Assembly (NCBI GenBank): GCA_040954595.2
Contig: JBECUI020000030.1
Coordinates: forward strand, 248,001 to 312,000
DNA: 64,000 nucleotides
Origin: Balanoglossus misakiensis
Taxonomy: Eukaryota > Hemichordata
Reading direction: 5' to 3'
Below, piece after piece: positions 9,035 through 18,231 of this stretch. A program made the position numbers and the translations under genes. How positions within the stretch are numbered: the stretch's first letter is position 1; the number at the start of each line of letters is the position of its first letter. A model generated the notes under the pieces. It did no database searches and was not told the origin of the DNA. It worked only from the letters and a program-made list of their open reading frames with translations.

Positions 9035-10532
9035 GTATCGTTCTCCCCCAAGCAGCATGCATAATATCTTCTTCGTTGAAATGTGAACTGCATCGTTCAA
9101 TATCTGCCGTAATCTTGCCATTTCGCAATACAATTACCCGGTCGCTTATACCAAGTATCTCAGGTAATTCCGACGATATCATAACAATCGCTTTCCCCTG
9201 CCTGGCTAATTGTTCCATTAAGGAATACACTTCCACTTTGGCACCTACATCGATACCCCGTGTCGGTTCATCAAAGATATATACTTCGGCATCGGTATTC
9301 AGCCATTTCCCAATAACGACCTTTTGTTGATTGCCGCCACTGAGCTGGCTAACGCCCGTATCAGCAGATGGTGTTTTGATCCTCAGTGATGAAATATTAT
9401 GCTGAGTAGTTTTTTGCACTTTCTTTTCATCAATAAATAATAATTTTTTCATCTTATTCAGACAGGTAACCATAAGATTAAACAAGACCGTATTATTTAA
9501 GATTAATCCCTGTCCTTTTCTATCTTCTGTCAGAAATGCAAAGCCAAGTTTCTTAGCATCCTGAGGGTGTCTAATAGTAATTTCTTTCCCATAAAGATAG
9601 ATATTCCCACTATCTATTTCATCAGCCCCAAAAATACCTCGAAACAGTTCTGTTCTTCCTGCTCCTATCAATCCGGCGAAGCCAAGTATTTCCCCTTTTT
9701 TCACCGAAAAACTGATGTCGGAATACACTCCTGCCCGTGAAAAATTTTCTATCCTTAGTACCTCATCCCCAATAGGAACAATTTCTTTAGGATACAGTTG
9801 CTCCACCCGTCGACCAACCATGCTGGTAATAAGTAAATCATGCGTCATTTCGGAAACAGGGCTACTAACAATATGTTCTCCATCGCGCAACACCGTTACT
9901 ACATCGCATAATTCAAAAATTTCTTCAATTTTATGCGATACAAAAACAATTCCTATCCCCTTACGTTTGAGGTTATTCACTGTTTTGAATAACTCATGTA
10001 TTTCATTCTCACTTAAACTCGAAGTAGGTTCATCCATGACAAGTAATTTTACATCCGTTGAAATTGCTTTTGCTATTTCAACCATTTGTTGATGTCCCAT
10101 GCCTAACTTATCAATGGTAAGATGCACATCAACATTTTGTCCCAAAGATTGCATTAATTGTCTTGCTCGTTCATGCATTGTTTCATAATCAAGTAAGCCA
10201 TTTTTCTTCTTTATGTATTTTCCTAAAAATATATTGTCTGTAATTGATAATTGCGGAACAACATTCAGTTCTTGATAAATACATCTAATTCCACAGAGCA
10301 TGGATGCACTGGGTGATGAAAACTTTGTCAGCTTTCCCGCGATGCGGATTTCTCCTCCATCAGTTTGATGAATCCCCGTTAAAATTTTTATTAATGTTGA
10401 TTTCCCGGCACCGTTTTCTCCAATAAGCCCGTGTACCTTGCCTAAACTGAATATTATGCTCAAATCTTTTAACGCATGGACACCGGGAAATATCTTATCA
10501 ACATGTTTTAATTCAATAAAATGTTCGTCCAT
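9027..10532 (-). CDS. CUT2-family ABC transporter ATPase (RbsA-like, two ABC domains)
   Basis: About 501 residues. Domain 1 has GENGAGKST (Walker A), the IYQELN Q-loop and LLVMDEPTSSL (Walker B). Domain 2 has the degenerate Walker A GLIGAGRTE, the signature LSGGNQQKV and a normal IFDEPTRGID. One poor and one good site is normal for RbsA/MglA proteins. ATG 10532 is chosen because GAGGG lies nine bases upstream, whereas the in-frame ATG at 10541 would be too close. It energises import of the substrate bound by the 10636-11589 protein. Confidence 0.92.
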   Translation of the reverse strand: MDEHFIELKHVDKIFPGVHALKDLSIIFSLGKVHGLIGENGAGKSTLIKILTGIHQTDGGEIRIAGKLTKFSSPSASMLCGIRCIYQELNVVPQLSITDNIFLGKYIKKKNGLLDYETMHERARQLMQSLGQNVDVHLTIDKLGMGHQQMVEIAKAISTDVKLLVMDEPTSSLSENEIHELFKTVNNLKRKGIGIVFVSHKIEEIFELCDVVTVLRDGEHIVSSPVSEMTHDLLITSMVGRRVEQLYPKEIVPIGDEVLRIENFSRAGVYSDISFSVKKGEILGFAGLIGAGRTELFRGIFGADEIDSGNIYLYGKEITIRHPQDAKKLGFAFLTEDRKGQGLILNNTVLFNLMVTCLNKMKKLLFIDEKKVQKTTQHNISSLRIKTPSADTGVSQLSGGNQQKVVIGKWLNTDAEVYIFDEPTRGIDVGAKVEVYSLMEQLARQGKAIVMISSELPEILGISDRVIVLRNGKITADIERCSSHFNEEDIMHAAWGRTIHE

Positions 10533-10553
10533 ACTTACCATCCCTCATGACAC

Positions 10554-10620
10554 AAAAAAACCTGTTGCCATACCTTAAATATACGATATACGTTAAAGCA
10601 ATTAGACCAACAGGTTTTTT
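10554..10620 (-). terminator. Intercistronic stem-loop between binding-protein and ATPase genes
   Basis: AAAAAACCTGTTG on the left (10555-10567) is the exact complement of CAACAGGTTTTTT on the right (10608-10620), with about 40 bases between them. Read on the minus strand, the stem ends in a run of T like a leaky intrinsic terminator. Such a structure would keep the binding-protein transcript abundant and reduce read-through into the ATPase and permease genes. Confidence 0.6.
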
Positions 10621-10635
10621 ATAAGAATAATTATA

Positions 10636-11589
10636 CTAATTCCCTAGTAAGGTCTGTAATCTCTTCTCTTCTTCTTCCACATTCGCTATATCTATCATGA
10701 ATGCACCGGTATCAATTCGCGGATCAACTGCTTCTCCGTTTGCAGCTTTCACTGCTTCTTTTACACCGAGATATCCCATATTATAAGGACTTTGTGCAAC
10801 ACTTCCCACAAGTCTTCCAGCTTTGATAGCCTCCATACCACCGGGTGTTCCATCAAAACCAACTAGTTTTATATCACCTAGTCTGCCTGCCAAATCTACT
10901 GCTTGCAGTGCACCTAACACCATAGTATCGGAAGTAGCAAATACTGCATCAATATTGGGATGGGCTTGCAATAAATTTTCCATGACCGAAACCGATTTAT
11001 CTGTTTGTGAATCTGCCGGCTGAATATCAACAACATTAATACCGGCTGCTTCTAACTCTTGAACGGCACCATTTGTTCGTTCGTCGTGGGTAAGATCCCC
11101 AAGCGCACCTCTTACAATAGCAACATTGCGACTTCCAAGTTTCTCTGCAATGTACTTTCCTGCAATCTGCCCGGCTGCATAATTACCGGTTCCTAAAAAT
11201 GTTGTTTTTCCTTCAAGTGGGGCATCGGTATCGATAAGCAACACAGGGATTCCTTGTGCAATTGCCTTCTCAAGTACCGAAACCGTCGCTTTTGGTTGTG
11301 ATGGAGCAACAGCAAGGGCATTAACGCCTTTTGTTATTTGATCTTCGATCATTGCTGTTTGTTCCAAAATCTCAGTCTCAGCATTTGGGCCAAGAAACTC
11401 AAGATCGACATCTAGTTCTTTGGCAGCTTGTACTGCCCCGGCACGAACTATAATCCAGTGTTCATTACTCAAGCTTTTTACCACAAAGCCTATCCGTAAT
11501 TTACCACTGCTGGTACTTTCACTAGTTCCCGCAGCATATAGGCTCGTAGCCACTATAAGAATAAGTATAATATTAATAATTTTCTTCAT
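10636..11589 (-). CDS. Periplasmic sugar/nucleoside-binding protein (RbsB-like)
   Basis: 317 residues: a signal peptide (MKKIINIILILIVATSLYAA) cleaved before GTSES, then a type I periplasmic-binding fold. Landmarks are IGFVVKSLSNEHW, VDAVFATSDTMVLGALQA and KLVGFDGTPGGMEAIKAG. The mature end begins GTSES without a lipobox cysteine. First gene of the operon that ends with psuK-psuG, so pseudouridine or a related C- or N-nucleoside is the likely cargo, although ribose-type sugars are not excluded. AGGAGG precedes the ATG. Confidence 0.9.
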   Translation of the reverse strand: MKKIINIILILIVATSLYAAGTSESTSSGKLRIGFVVKSLSNEHWIIVRAGAVQAAKELDVDLEFLGPNAETEILEQTAMIEDQITKGVNALAVAPSQPKATVSVLEKAIAQGIPVLLIDTDAPLEGKTTFLGTGNYAAGQIAGKYIAEKLGSRNVAIVRGALGDLTHDERTNGAVQELEAAGINVVDIQPADSQTDKSVSVMENLLQAHPNIDAVFATSDTMVLGALQAVDLAGRLGDIKLVGFDGTPGGMEAIKAGRLVGSVAQSPYNMGYLGVKEAVKAANGEAVDPRIDTGAFMIDIANVEEEEKRLQTLLGN

Positions 11590-11623
11590 ATGTCCCTCCT
11601 TAATAAATGGAATATCTATAAAT

Positions 11624-11652
11624 AGATTAAATCAAATTAAAAAATATCACAA
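11624..11652 (-). promoter_or_regulatory. Candidate promoter for the pseudouridine operon
   Basis: On the minus strand TTGTGA (11647-11652) and TAATCT (11624-11629) are spaced by 17 bases, 35 bases before the ATG at 11589. The match to consensus is moderate. Confidence 0.4.
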
Positions 11653-11937
11653 TACATTTAACCTTAATTATGTAAAAACATTTGTCTTGTAAGACAGCTC
11701 TTGCCATATTAGAGCACGGAAAAAAAGTATTCCTGATGAGGTTATTCTATGTATTAGTGGAGAAATTAATGAAAAGGAATGGGGATAAGGACATTTCAGA
11801 GATAAACTTGATAGAGCATCACGTAGTTGTTAGGGAATTATAAGCAGCTATAATACTCAGTTTTTCATAAGGTCTGAGGCGGGCACTATGGAAAAAGAAA
11901 AAATAATATCTGCTGATAACTTTTTCAGTTTGCTCCC
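11653..11937. other. Intergenic gap with no convincing gene
   Basis: The gap lies between the binding-protein promoter and the sulfatase stop. A plus-strand frame from about 11689 to 11842 is open for 51 codons (contains EHGKKVFLMRLF) but has no good start, ribosome site or recognisable family. It may be a decayed gene end. No terminator-like hairpin is evident after the sulfatase gene. Confidence 0.3.
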
Positions 11938-13434
11938 CTACTGCAATCCGAGTCTGACAAATTGTTCCGGTGGACAGTCGCGTTCGATCATTGCCTGTCG
12001 CAATAGGTCCGACATTCTCTTTGCAAGCAATGTATCATTAATATTGCTGTTTTGTGCGTAATCGGTCTCGAGGTCAAACAGGTAGTCTGTCTGATCGTAC
12101 ACGCTCCGCTGCTTGAAGTTTCCCTGTGAGTTCTCAAATGAGATCGATTTTGCCGGGATGCGGTAGACCGGAAAATTGGTCCAATGCAGAAAGCGCCCCA
12201 TGTCGATGGTCTCGGAATTGTGCAGGAATCGTCCGCCGAGGTACTGTTTGAGTGTCGTCGGCATGGCTGTGTACAGGTTCAACGGACTGTTATCTTCTCT
12301 AACAGGAGCTTTGAAATAGGTGTAACGCCCGTCAAAGACGTTGATGGTCCGCCCAAAGAGTCCGTACAAGACTACATCGCGAATGGACGCCACAGACCCA
12401 TCCATGAGTGGGGCAATATCTTTACCGTGCACCGGATTCTTGAAACTTGATGGTTCAATTCCATTAAACGAGGCAATCGTTGGAAACAGGTCGATATTCT
12501 GCGTGAGTGCGTTGATTCTTCGCTCACGCTCCTGCCCGGGTTGGTGGATGAACAAGGGTATGTGGAAGACTTCGTTGTATGCCGGCATGTAGCTCTTAGC
12601 CATGAATCCATGTTCTCCGAGCATGAATCCGTGATCGGTGGTGAAGATGATCATTGTGTCTTCCCAAAGCGCAAGTTCGTCGCAGACGTCGAGCACCTTG
12701 CCCAACCACTTGTCGGTCATGGTCAGCGTTGCGGCGTATCGATTTCGGATATGTTTTTGTTCTTCCTCAGTGCCGTCAAAGGGGGCATAATCCGGCCAGA
12801 TAAACTCCTGTCCATTGTATTCATCACCATATAATTGTAGGTACTCCTCAGGTGTGTCAAAGGGCTCGTGCGGGTCAAATCCCTCAATCCAAAGCAGGTA
12901 GTTGTCCTCTTTCCCGTGGCGCTTGAGCCATTTCGCTCCTGCTTGGTAGGTCTTCGGACTTGTGAATTGTGATTCCTGCGAGAAATGGGATCGATTGTTG
13001 ACATAGAATGGTGACATGCTCCCTTTATGTTCCGGCATTTTCGCTGTGCTGGTTAGCCACTCGATATTGTCATGCTCCTGACCACGAAAACACTGCCACG
13101 TGTCAAAACTCTGGCAGTATCCCTCGCCCCCAAACTCCAGGTAATGGTAGTGGTCGGTGACCATATGAGAGCGGACAGATTGTTGCCGGAGCAGTTCAGG
13201 CAAGGAGTGATCAAAGGGCTCAATTGCTCCCCAACACCGCTCTAACATTCCAATTCGTCCGGTGAGCATGTCTCGCCGCGCCGGCATGCAGGGTGCTGAC
13301 CCTGTCCAATGGTTGTCGAAGACACAGGAGATTCGTTGGAGACGCTCCAGGTTGGGTGTGTGGATATTGGCGTTTCCGTAGGCACTTAAGTACCTGCGGT
13401 TCACGCTATCTGCAAGTAATACAATTGTTTTCAT
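11938..13434 (-). CDS. Type I sulfatase
   Basis: 498 residues. The formylglycine signature C-x-P-x-R is at 49-53 (CMPAR), preceded by TGSAP. An early ADS supplies a metal-binding Asp, and the second metal motif is FTTDHGFMLGEHG in the middle. The family removes sulfate esters from glycans or small molecules, using a cysteine converted to formylglycine. There is no signal peptide, so a cytoplasmic substrate is implied. A GGAGG site lies four bases before the ATG. It is the last gene of a higher-G+C block with TctA/TctB, so the transporter may import the sulfated or carboxylated compound. Confidence 0.9.
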   Translation of the reverse strand: MKTIVLLADSVNRRYLSAYGNANIHTPNLERLQRISCVFDNHWTGSAPCMPARRDMLTGRIGMLERCWGAIEPFDHSLPELLRQQSVRSHMVTDHYHYLEFGGEGYCQSFDTWQCFRGQEHDNIEWLTSTAKMPEHKGSMSPFYVNNRSHFSQESQFTSPKTYQAGAKWLKRHGKEDNYLLWIEGFDPHEPFDTPEEYLQLYGDEYNGQEFIWPDYAPFDGTEEEQKHIRNRYAATLTMTDKWLGKVLDVCDELALWEDTMIIFTTDHGFMLGEHGFMAKSYMPAYNEVFHIPLFIHQPGQERERRINALTQNIDLFPTIASFNGIEPSSFKNPVHGKDIAPLMDGSVASIRDVVLYGLFGRTINVFDGRYTYFKAPVREDNSPLNLYTAMPTTLKQYLGGRFLHNSETIDMGRFLHWTNFPVYRIPAKSISFENSQGNFKQRSVYDQTDYLFDLETDYAQNSNINDTLLAKRMSDLLRQAMIERDCPPEQFVRLGLQ

Positions 13435-13567
13435 TCTTCCTCCGTTTTACGCGACCGCGTAGTGTAGCAAAAAAATTGAAATATTTGTTGAAGACCCAAT
13501 CGGGCAGTTGCCATGCATGATATTTCAAACGCTGCCCCTCAGACCAATATGCTCGTTTCGCTATCAT
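13406..13567 (-). CDS. Small hypothetical protein between tctA and the sulfatase
   Basis: A 53-codon frame whose ATG (13567) overlaps the tctA stop in an ATGA, and whose end overlaps the sulfatase start by 29 bases. It is rich in aromatic and basic residues (RAYWSEGQRLKYHAWQLPDW). Tight coupling at both ends is the only support. It matches no family I know and could be a relic linker. Confidence 0.3.
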   Translation of the reverse strand: MIAKRAYWSEGQRLKYHAWQLPDWVFNKYFNFFATLRGRVKRRKNENNCITCR

Positions 13568-15084
13568 GTATTTATCTCCGCGGATGTAGCCGATTGGTCG
13601 GAATTTTTTACTTGTCTCAATGTGAACCACAGAGATCCTGCGATCAGCAGGACATTGATGCCTATCAAGACTGCAGAAACAGGTCTTTGCAGGAAGATCA
13701 ACAGCCCCTCGTCTGATAGCAGAAGAGAACGGCGCAGATTATTTTCGAGAATCGGACCAAGAATTGCCCCAATTACGATGGGAACAAGCGGATACTTGGC
13801 AATGCGAAACAGGATTCCAATTAGGCCAAAGCCAAGCATTGCCCAGAGATCAAAGACAGATGCCTGTAGTGCAAAAGTCCCAATAGCACACATCAAGAGT
13901 ACTGTGGGAATTAGATATGACTTTCGTAAGCGAAGTACGAAAATGAACAAGGGTGTTGCAAGAATGCCGATGACAAGCATCATGAGGTTGGATGTGAGGT
14001 ACACCAGAAAGATACCGCCAACGATTTCGGGATGATATTCAAAAAGAGTTGGCCCCGGAAAGAACCCAAGAATCAGGAGTGCTCCAATCAAGACAGCAGA
14101 AGAGGCATCGCCGGGTATACCCAAGGCCAGCGAAGGTATCAACGTACCGCCAACACAGGCGTTGTTTGCGGATTCTGTCGCTACTACCCCGCCCTCTGCT
14201 CCTTCCCCATAGCCCTCTTCCGGTTTCGAAAATGCTTTCGCAGCGGCGTACGCGCTGAATGCACTAATTGTTCCACCTGCCCCAGGCAGCGACCCGAAGA
14301 ATGCACCAATGCCAGAAGATCGAATCAGATTCTTCCAATGGCGCAAGGTTAGCCCTATCGATCTGAAACTTGCTCGGAAGAGTTTTATGTTCGGTTTTGT
14401 GTTCAAGTCCTGTCCCATTATCTGGAAAGACATCTCCGAGATGGCGAACAGACCAACCACGATCGCCACAATGTGGAATCCGTTGTATAGGTTGTAGTTA
14501 CCAAACGTGAATCGAAACCCAGTCGAGAAGGCGTCTGTGCCGATGGTAGCGATGAGGAGCCCGAAACACCCGGAAAGCAATCCTTTTATCAACGAGCCTT
14601 TTGAGATGACCGCTATTGAGATTAGCCCGGTAATTGCGAGAGCCGCGTACTCTGGTGGAGCAAAACTGCTAGCGAATTTTGCTAGCAGCGGTGCAAACAG
14701 AATCAGCACCACTCCTCCAATGAGTCCTCCAAGCGATGAAGCCGAAATTGCGATGCCCACAGCATCGGCGGCTCGACCTTGTTGTGCCATTGGATACCCG
14801 TCCAACAGCGTTGCCGCTGCCAAAGGCGTACCCGGAATGCGTAGCAGAATCGCCGAGATTGCACCTCCGCAAGATCCGCCCACAAATATAGCTATCAGGA
14901 ATCCCATTGCTGCAACCGGCGGTTGGGTTACCGCCAACGGCAACATCAAGATGATCCCCAACAAGGGACCCAAACCGGGCAGTGCACCAATTATGAGCCC
15001 AAACAGTACACCAAGAAATGTGAGTCCGAGTGATAGTGGTGAGATGAACAATGAAAATCCGGCACCAAGCGATTCTAACAGCAT
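13564..15084 (-). CDS. tctA: Tripartite tricarboxylate transporter large subunit
   Basis: About 506 residues with some twelve membrane segments. The family blocks GALPGLGPLLGIILMLPL near the start, GGSCGGAISAILLRIPGTP and the GAFFGSLPGAGGTISAF repeat in the middle are all present. TctA is the main membrane channel of a secondary carboxylate importer and normally works with TctB and a periplasmic TctC. A TTG codon at 15105 opens the frame earlier, but TAGGAGA sits about ten bases before the ATG at 15084. The first codons follow closely on tctB. The TctC partner here is truncated. Confidence 0.92.
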   Translation of the reverse strand: MLLESLGAGFSLFISPLSLGLTFLGVLFGLIIGALPGLGPLLGIILMLPLAVTQPPVAAMGFLIAIFVGGSCGGAISAILLRIPGTPLAAATLLDGYPMAQQGRAADAVGIAISASSLGGLIGGVVLILFAPLLAKFASSFAPPEYAALAITGLISIAVISKGSLIKGLLSGCFGLLIATIGTDAFSTGFRFTFGNYNLYNGFHIVAIVVGLFAISEMSFQIMGQDLNTKPNIKLFRASFRSIGLTLRHWKNLIRSSGIGAFFGSLPGAGGTISAFSAYAAAKAFSKPEEGYGEGAEGGVVATESANNACVGGTLIPSLALGIPGDASSAVLIGALLILGFFPGPTLFEYHPEIVGGIFLVYLTSNLMMLVIGILATPLFIFVLRLRKSYLIPTVLLMCAIGTFALQASVFDLWAMLGFGLIGILFRIAKYPLVPIVIGAILGPILENNLRRSLLLSDEGLLIFLQRPVSAVLIGINVLLIAGSLWFTLRQVKNSDQSATSAEINT

Positions 15085-15098
15085 CTTTCTTTTGTCTC

Positions 15099-15623
15099 CT
15101 ACCAAGGGATGTTAAGCCTGAATATTCCACCAGGTAAAACAACTTTCAGTAGTACCTCAAACATAAAGGCAAACACCAACGAGATAGCTATCCCAGATAG
15201 GATGATTTGGAGATGTTTCCGCACTCCACAGACCAGCAAGATCGCTATCACCATCAGTGGGGTCGAGATATGATAGCCAAGTGTCTCGAGTCCCCACAGA
15301 TAAGCCGCGTATATCGCAAGAAGGAGCATGGGGCATCGTAGCTGAGTCATTGATGCTCCCTCGTTTTCCTCATTGAGCAGAGTCCGTGCAAGGGACTTCG
15401 TCCGTCTGACATGCAAGATAGCAAATCGCAACCCAAAATGAATGGCTAACAGACACCCAATGATGATTGCAACTGTTCTCGGATAGGCTGCTGCGTCATT
15501 GTACGGCCCTCCAGACGTGATTCCAGCCTGCGTCATATCGGTGAGAACTTGTTGAAAAACCACGGCGATGACTCCACCAAAGAAAAGTACCACCAGCCAT
15601 TCTGCATGTTTACGACGAATCAT
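15099..15623 (-). CDS. tctB: Tripartite tricarboxylate transporter small subunit
   Basis: 174 residues with four predicted membrane segments, including the family start HAEWLVVLFFGGVIAVVF and a loop containing GGPYNDAAAYPRTVA. TctB is the small membrane subunit that assembles with TctA. It sits directly upstream of tctA and 24 bases after the truncated tctC. Length and topology are normal. Confidence 0.85.
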   Translation of the reverse strand: MIRRKHAEWLVVLFFGGVIAVVFQQVLTDMTQAGITSGGPYNDAAAYPRTVAIIIGCLLAIHFGLRFAILHVRRTKSLARTLLNEENEGASMTQLRCPMLLLAIYAAYLWGLETLGYHISTPLMVIAILLVCGVRKHLQIILSGIAISLVFAFMFEVLLKVVLPGGIFRLNIPW

Positions 15624-15647
15624 TCGCGTCTGCTCACTGGGATAGGA

Positions 15648-16001
15648 CTACTGGAGCTTTGCCAACTCTTCTTGTTCCCATTTGAGTGCGTTGCCCATGG
15701 ATACAAGCTGGTCATGAACTGAACCCACGATACTCTCGTATTCTTCGGGTCCCCATTCGAGTGGCACAAAGCCAAGTCTTGCAATGGCGGTCTTTACATC
15801 CTCGCGGGCCATCGCTTTCCCCATGGCTTCTCGCAGAATCTCAGTTTGTTCCGCAGGTGTATCTTTGCGAAGCAGCCACCATGTCCATCCCATTGGTCCC
15901 AGATTAGAGAGTCCGAGATCGATATCAATCGCTGAGAAAAGCAGTTGTCTTAATGCTGAATCAAAGCCATAAAGACAGATAACTTGTTCAAAGGTTGCCA
16001 C
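15648..16001 (-). pseudogene. C-terminal fragment of a TctC-type binding protein
   Basis: The frame encodes a stretch like the last third of TctC extracytoplasmic receptors: LGLSNLGPMGWTWWLLRKDTPAEQTEILREAMGKAM followed by LGFVPLEWGPEEYESIV. Intact TctC proteins are about 320 residues and begin with a signal peptide. Here only about 115 codons remain and there is no signal. The break at about 15.99-16.02 kb coincides with a drop in G+C and the start of the divergent Tm-1-like gene, so the upstream two-thirds and promoter have been lost. Confidence 0.65.
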
Positions 16002-16051
16002 ACTGAGATGTCTATGATATAATATAAGTGAAAATAGGTCTTTACAATAGT

Positions 16052-16080
16052 TTGATATACTTTCTTATGATGCATAACAA
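16052..16080 (+). promoter_or_regulatory. Candidate promoter for the Tm-1-like gene
   Basis: TTGATA (16052-16057) and TAACAA (16075-16080) are spaced by 17 bases, 23 bases before the ATG. AAGGGG follows as ribosome site. A second TATAAT-like box lies at about 16017-16022. Confidence 0.35.
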
Positions 16081-16103
16081 TATAAGATAAGGGGAATAGT
16101 CTT

Positions 16104-17312
16104 ATGAAACAAGAAAACAAAAGAGATTTTAAAGCGTATGTAGTAGGTACCTATGACACCAAAGGTGTAGAGTTAGGTTTTGTAAAGCAATGCTTGGAAA
16201 AACAAGGACTCTTAGCTGTTAGTGTCGATGTGAGTACAAGAAAACCATTAGAAAACGCAGCAAAAGCAGATGTTTTAGCTGAAACTGTTTTCCCTGCCGT
16301 GTACAGCACTGTTTTCTCTTCACGTGGAGATGCCATTTCCAAAATGGGTAAGGCATTAAAAGACTATCTCTTAAAACAAGACGATGTTGGTGGGGTTATT
16401 GCTCTTGGAGGTTCCGGAGGCACCAGTTTGGTTTCTAGTGCCATGCAATCTTTACCAGTGGGCGTACCTAGAATTATCGTTTCTACAATGGCCTCTGGTG
16501 ATGTCCGTCCCTATATTGGTGCGAATGATATTTATATGGTTTATTCTATTATAGATATTAAAGGTCTCAACACCATATCAAACACCATTTTAAGTAATGC
16601 TGCGCATGCCTTAGGAGGCATGATTAAAAACCGCCCACCTGAATATAAAAGCGTATATCCTTGTGTTGGTCTTACTATGTTTGGAGTTACTACCCCTTGT
16701 GTAGATGCGCTAGTAAAAACATTAGAAGGAAAGTATGAATCTCTGGTATTTCATGCCACGGGTGTCGGTGGACAGAGTATGGAAAAATTAATCGACTCTG
16801 GCTATATTAAATGTGTCATTGACGCCACTACTACAGAAATTGCAGACCATTTGATGGGTGGTGTGCTATCTGCTGGAGAAGATAGATTGGGATCAATTAT
16901 TAGAACTCAGGTTCCATATATCGGTTCTGTTGGAGCTTTAGATATGGTTAACTTTGGAGGAATAGAGACCGTCCCTAAAGAGTTTAAGGAAAGAAATCTT
17001 TACGTCCATAATGAACAAGTTACTTTAATGCGAACAACGGTTGAAGAAAATTTTCTAATGGGAAAATGGATAGCTGATAAACTAAATAAAATGGAAGGTG
17101 AAGTTCGTTTCTTAATTCCTGAAAAAGGAATTTCTGCAATTGATGTTGAAGGACAAGCATTTTATGATCCTGAGGCTGATAAAGCCTTATTTGATACACT
17201 TCAAGCAAATGTAAAGCAAAACGAAAAACGAAAGATTATTTCATATCCGTATGCCATCAATGACCAAGAATTTTCTGATGCTATTATTAAACATTTCTAT
17301 GAAATAAATTAA
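16104..17312 (+). CDS. Tm-1-like ATP-binding domain protein (UPF0261)
   Basis: 402 residues of the UPF0261 family. It starts AYVVGTYDTKGVELGFV and carries IALGGSGGTSL, MASGDVRPYIG and HATGVGGQSMEKL, all typical. The plant Tm-1 N-terminal domain of this family binds ATP. The bacterial role is not established. It is followed after 27 bases by the PEP-hydrolase-like gene, the same pairing that plant Tm-1 has as a fusion. Codon use is strongly AT-rich compared with the tct block on its left. Confidence 0.88.
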   Translation: MKQENKRDFKAYVVGTYDTKGVELGFVKQCLEKQGLLAVSVDVSTRKPLENAAKADVLAETVFPAVYSTVFSSRGDAISKMGKALKDYLLKQDDVGGVIALGGSGGTSLVSSAMQSLPVGVPRIIVSTMASGDVRPYIGANDIYMVYSIIDIKGLNTISNTILSNAAHALGGMIKNRPPEYKSVYPCVGLTMFGVTTPCVDALVKTLEGKYESLVFHATGVGGQSMEKLIDSGYIKCVIDATTTEIADHLMGGVLSAGEDRLGSIIRTQVPYIGSVGALDMVNFGGIETVPKEFKERNLYVHNEQVTLMRTTVEENFLMGKWIADKLNKMEGEVRFLIPEKGISAIDVEGQAFYDPEADKALFDTLQANVKQNEKRKIISYPYAINDQEFSDAIIKHFYEIN

Positions 17313-17339
17313 TCAGCATTACAACAAGGAGCATTTAGT

Positions 17340-18161
17340 ATGAACAAAACAGAAATTGTAAAAAAACTAAATCAAATGATTAAGGATAATATACCAATCA
17401 TTGGAGGCGGAGCTGGTACAGGCTTATCTGCTAAATGTGAAGAGAACGGGGGAATCGACTTGATTGTTATTTACAATTCTGGTCGCTATCGTATGGCAGG
17501 TCGAGGCTCTTTATCTGGATTATTGGCGTATGGAAACGCAAATGATATTGTAAAAGATATGGCAAAAGAAGTGATTCCTGTATTAAAACACACACCAGTA
17601 TTGGCGGGTGTGAATGGAACAGATCCCTTCGTTAATTTTGAACACTTTTTTAAGCAGTTAACAGCTTTAGGATTTGTTGGTGTACAAAATTTCCCTACGG
17701 TAGGATTGATAGATGGTGTGTTTAGGCAAAATCTTGAAGAAACAGGAATGGGCTACGATAAAGAAGTTGAGATGATAGCACTTGCTAGCAAACATGGATT
17801 TTTAACAACTCCATATGTTTTTAGTAGTGAGGATGCTATTGAAATGACCAAAGCTGGTGCGGATATTATTGTTTGTCATATGGGCTTAACTACTGCTGGA
17901 GCTATAGGTGCAAAAACAGCAAAAACGCTTGATCAATGTGTTGAGTTGATAGACAAGTGGGCAGAAGCTGCTAGAAACATTAGAGAAGATCTTATTGTAC
18001 TGTGTCATGGAGGTCCTATTGCTATGCCGGAAGACGCTAGGTATGTTCTACAGAATTGTAAAAACATCAATGGCTTTTATGGTGCAAGTAGTATGGAGCG
18101 TTTGCCTACAGAGGTAGCAATTAAAAGCCAGATTGAAGACTTCAAAAAAATTAAATTTTGA
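17340..18161 (+). CDS. Phosphoenolpyruvate hydrolase-like TIM-barrel protein
   Basis: 273 residues. The motifs [35 protein letters not shown] and [13 protein letters not shown] identify the TIM-barrel family annotated as phosphoenolpyruvate hydrolase and found as the second domain of Tm-1. The actual reaction is uncertain. AAGGAG lies seven bases before the ATG. It forms a two-gene unit with the preceding gene, and both end abruptly before a foreign gene remnant at 18.23 kb. Confidence 0.87.
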   Translation: MNKTEIVKKLNQMIKDNIPIIGGGAGTGLSAKCEENGGIDLIVIYNSGRYRMAGRGSLSGLLAYGNANDIVKDMAKEVIPVLKHTPVLAGVNGTDPFVNFEHFFKQLTALGFVGVQNFPTVGLIDGVFRQNLEETGMGYDKEVEMIALASKHGFLTTPYVFSSEDAIEMTKAGADIIVCHMGLTTAGAIGAKTAKTLDQCVELIDKWAEAARNIREDLIVLCHGGPIAMPEDARYVLQNCKNINGFYGASSMERLPTEVAIKSQIEDFKKIKF

Positions 18162-18231
18162 TGTAAGTTTGGAAATAATCACCCTTGTAATATACAATGT
18201 TAGTATCGAAAGTTTAGAGGTAGCAAAGCAT

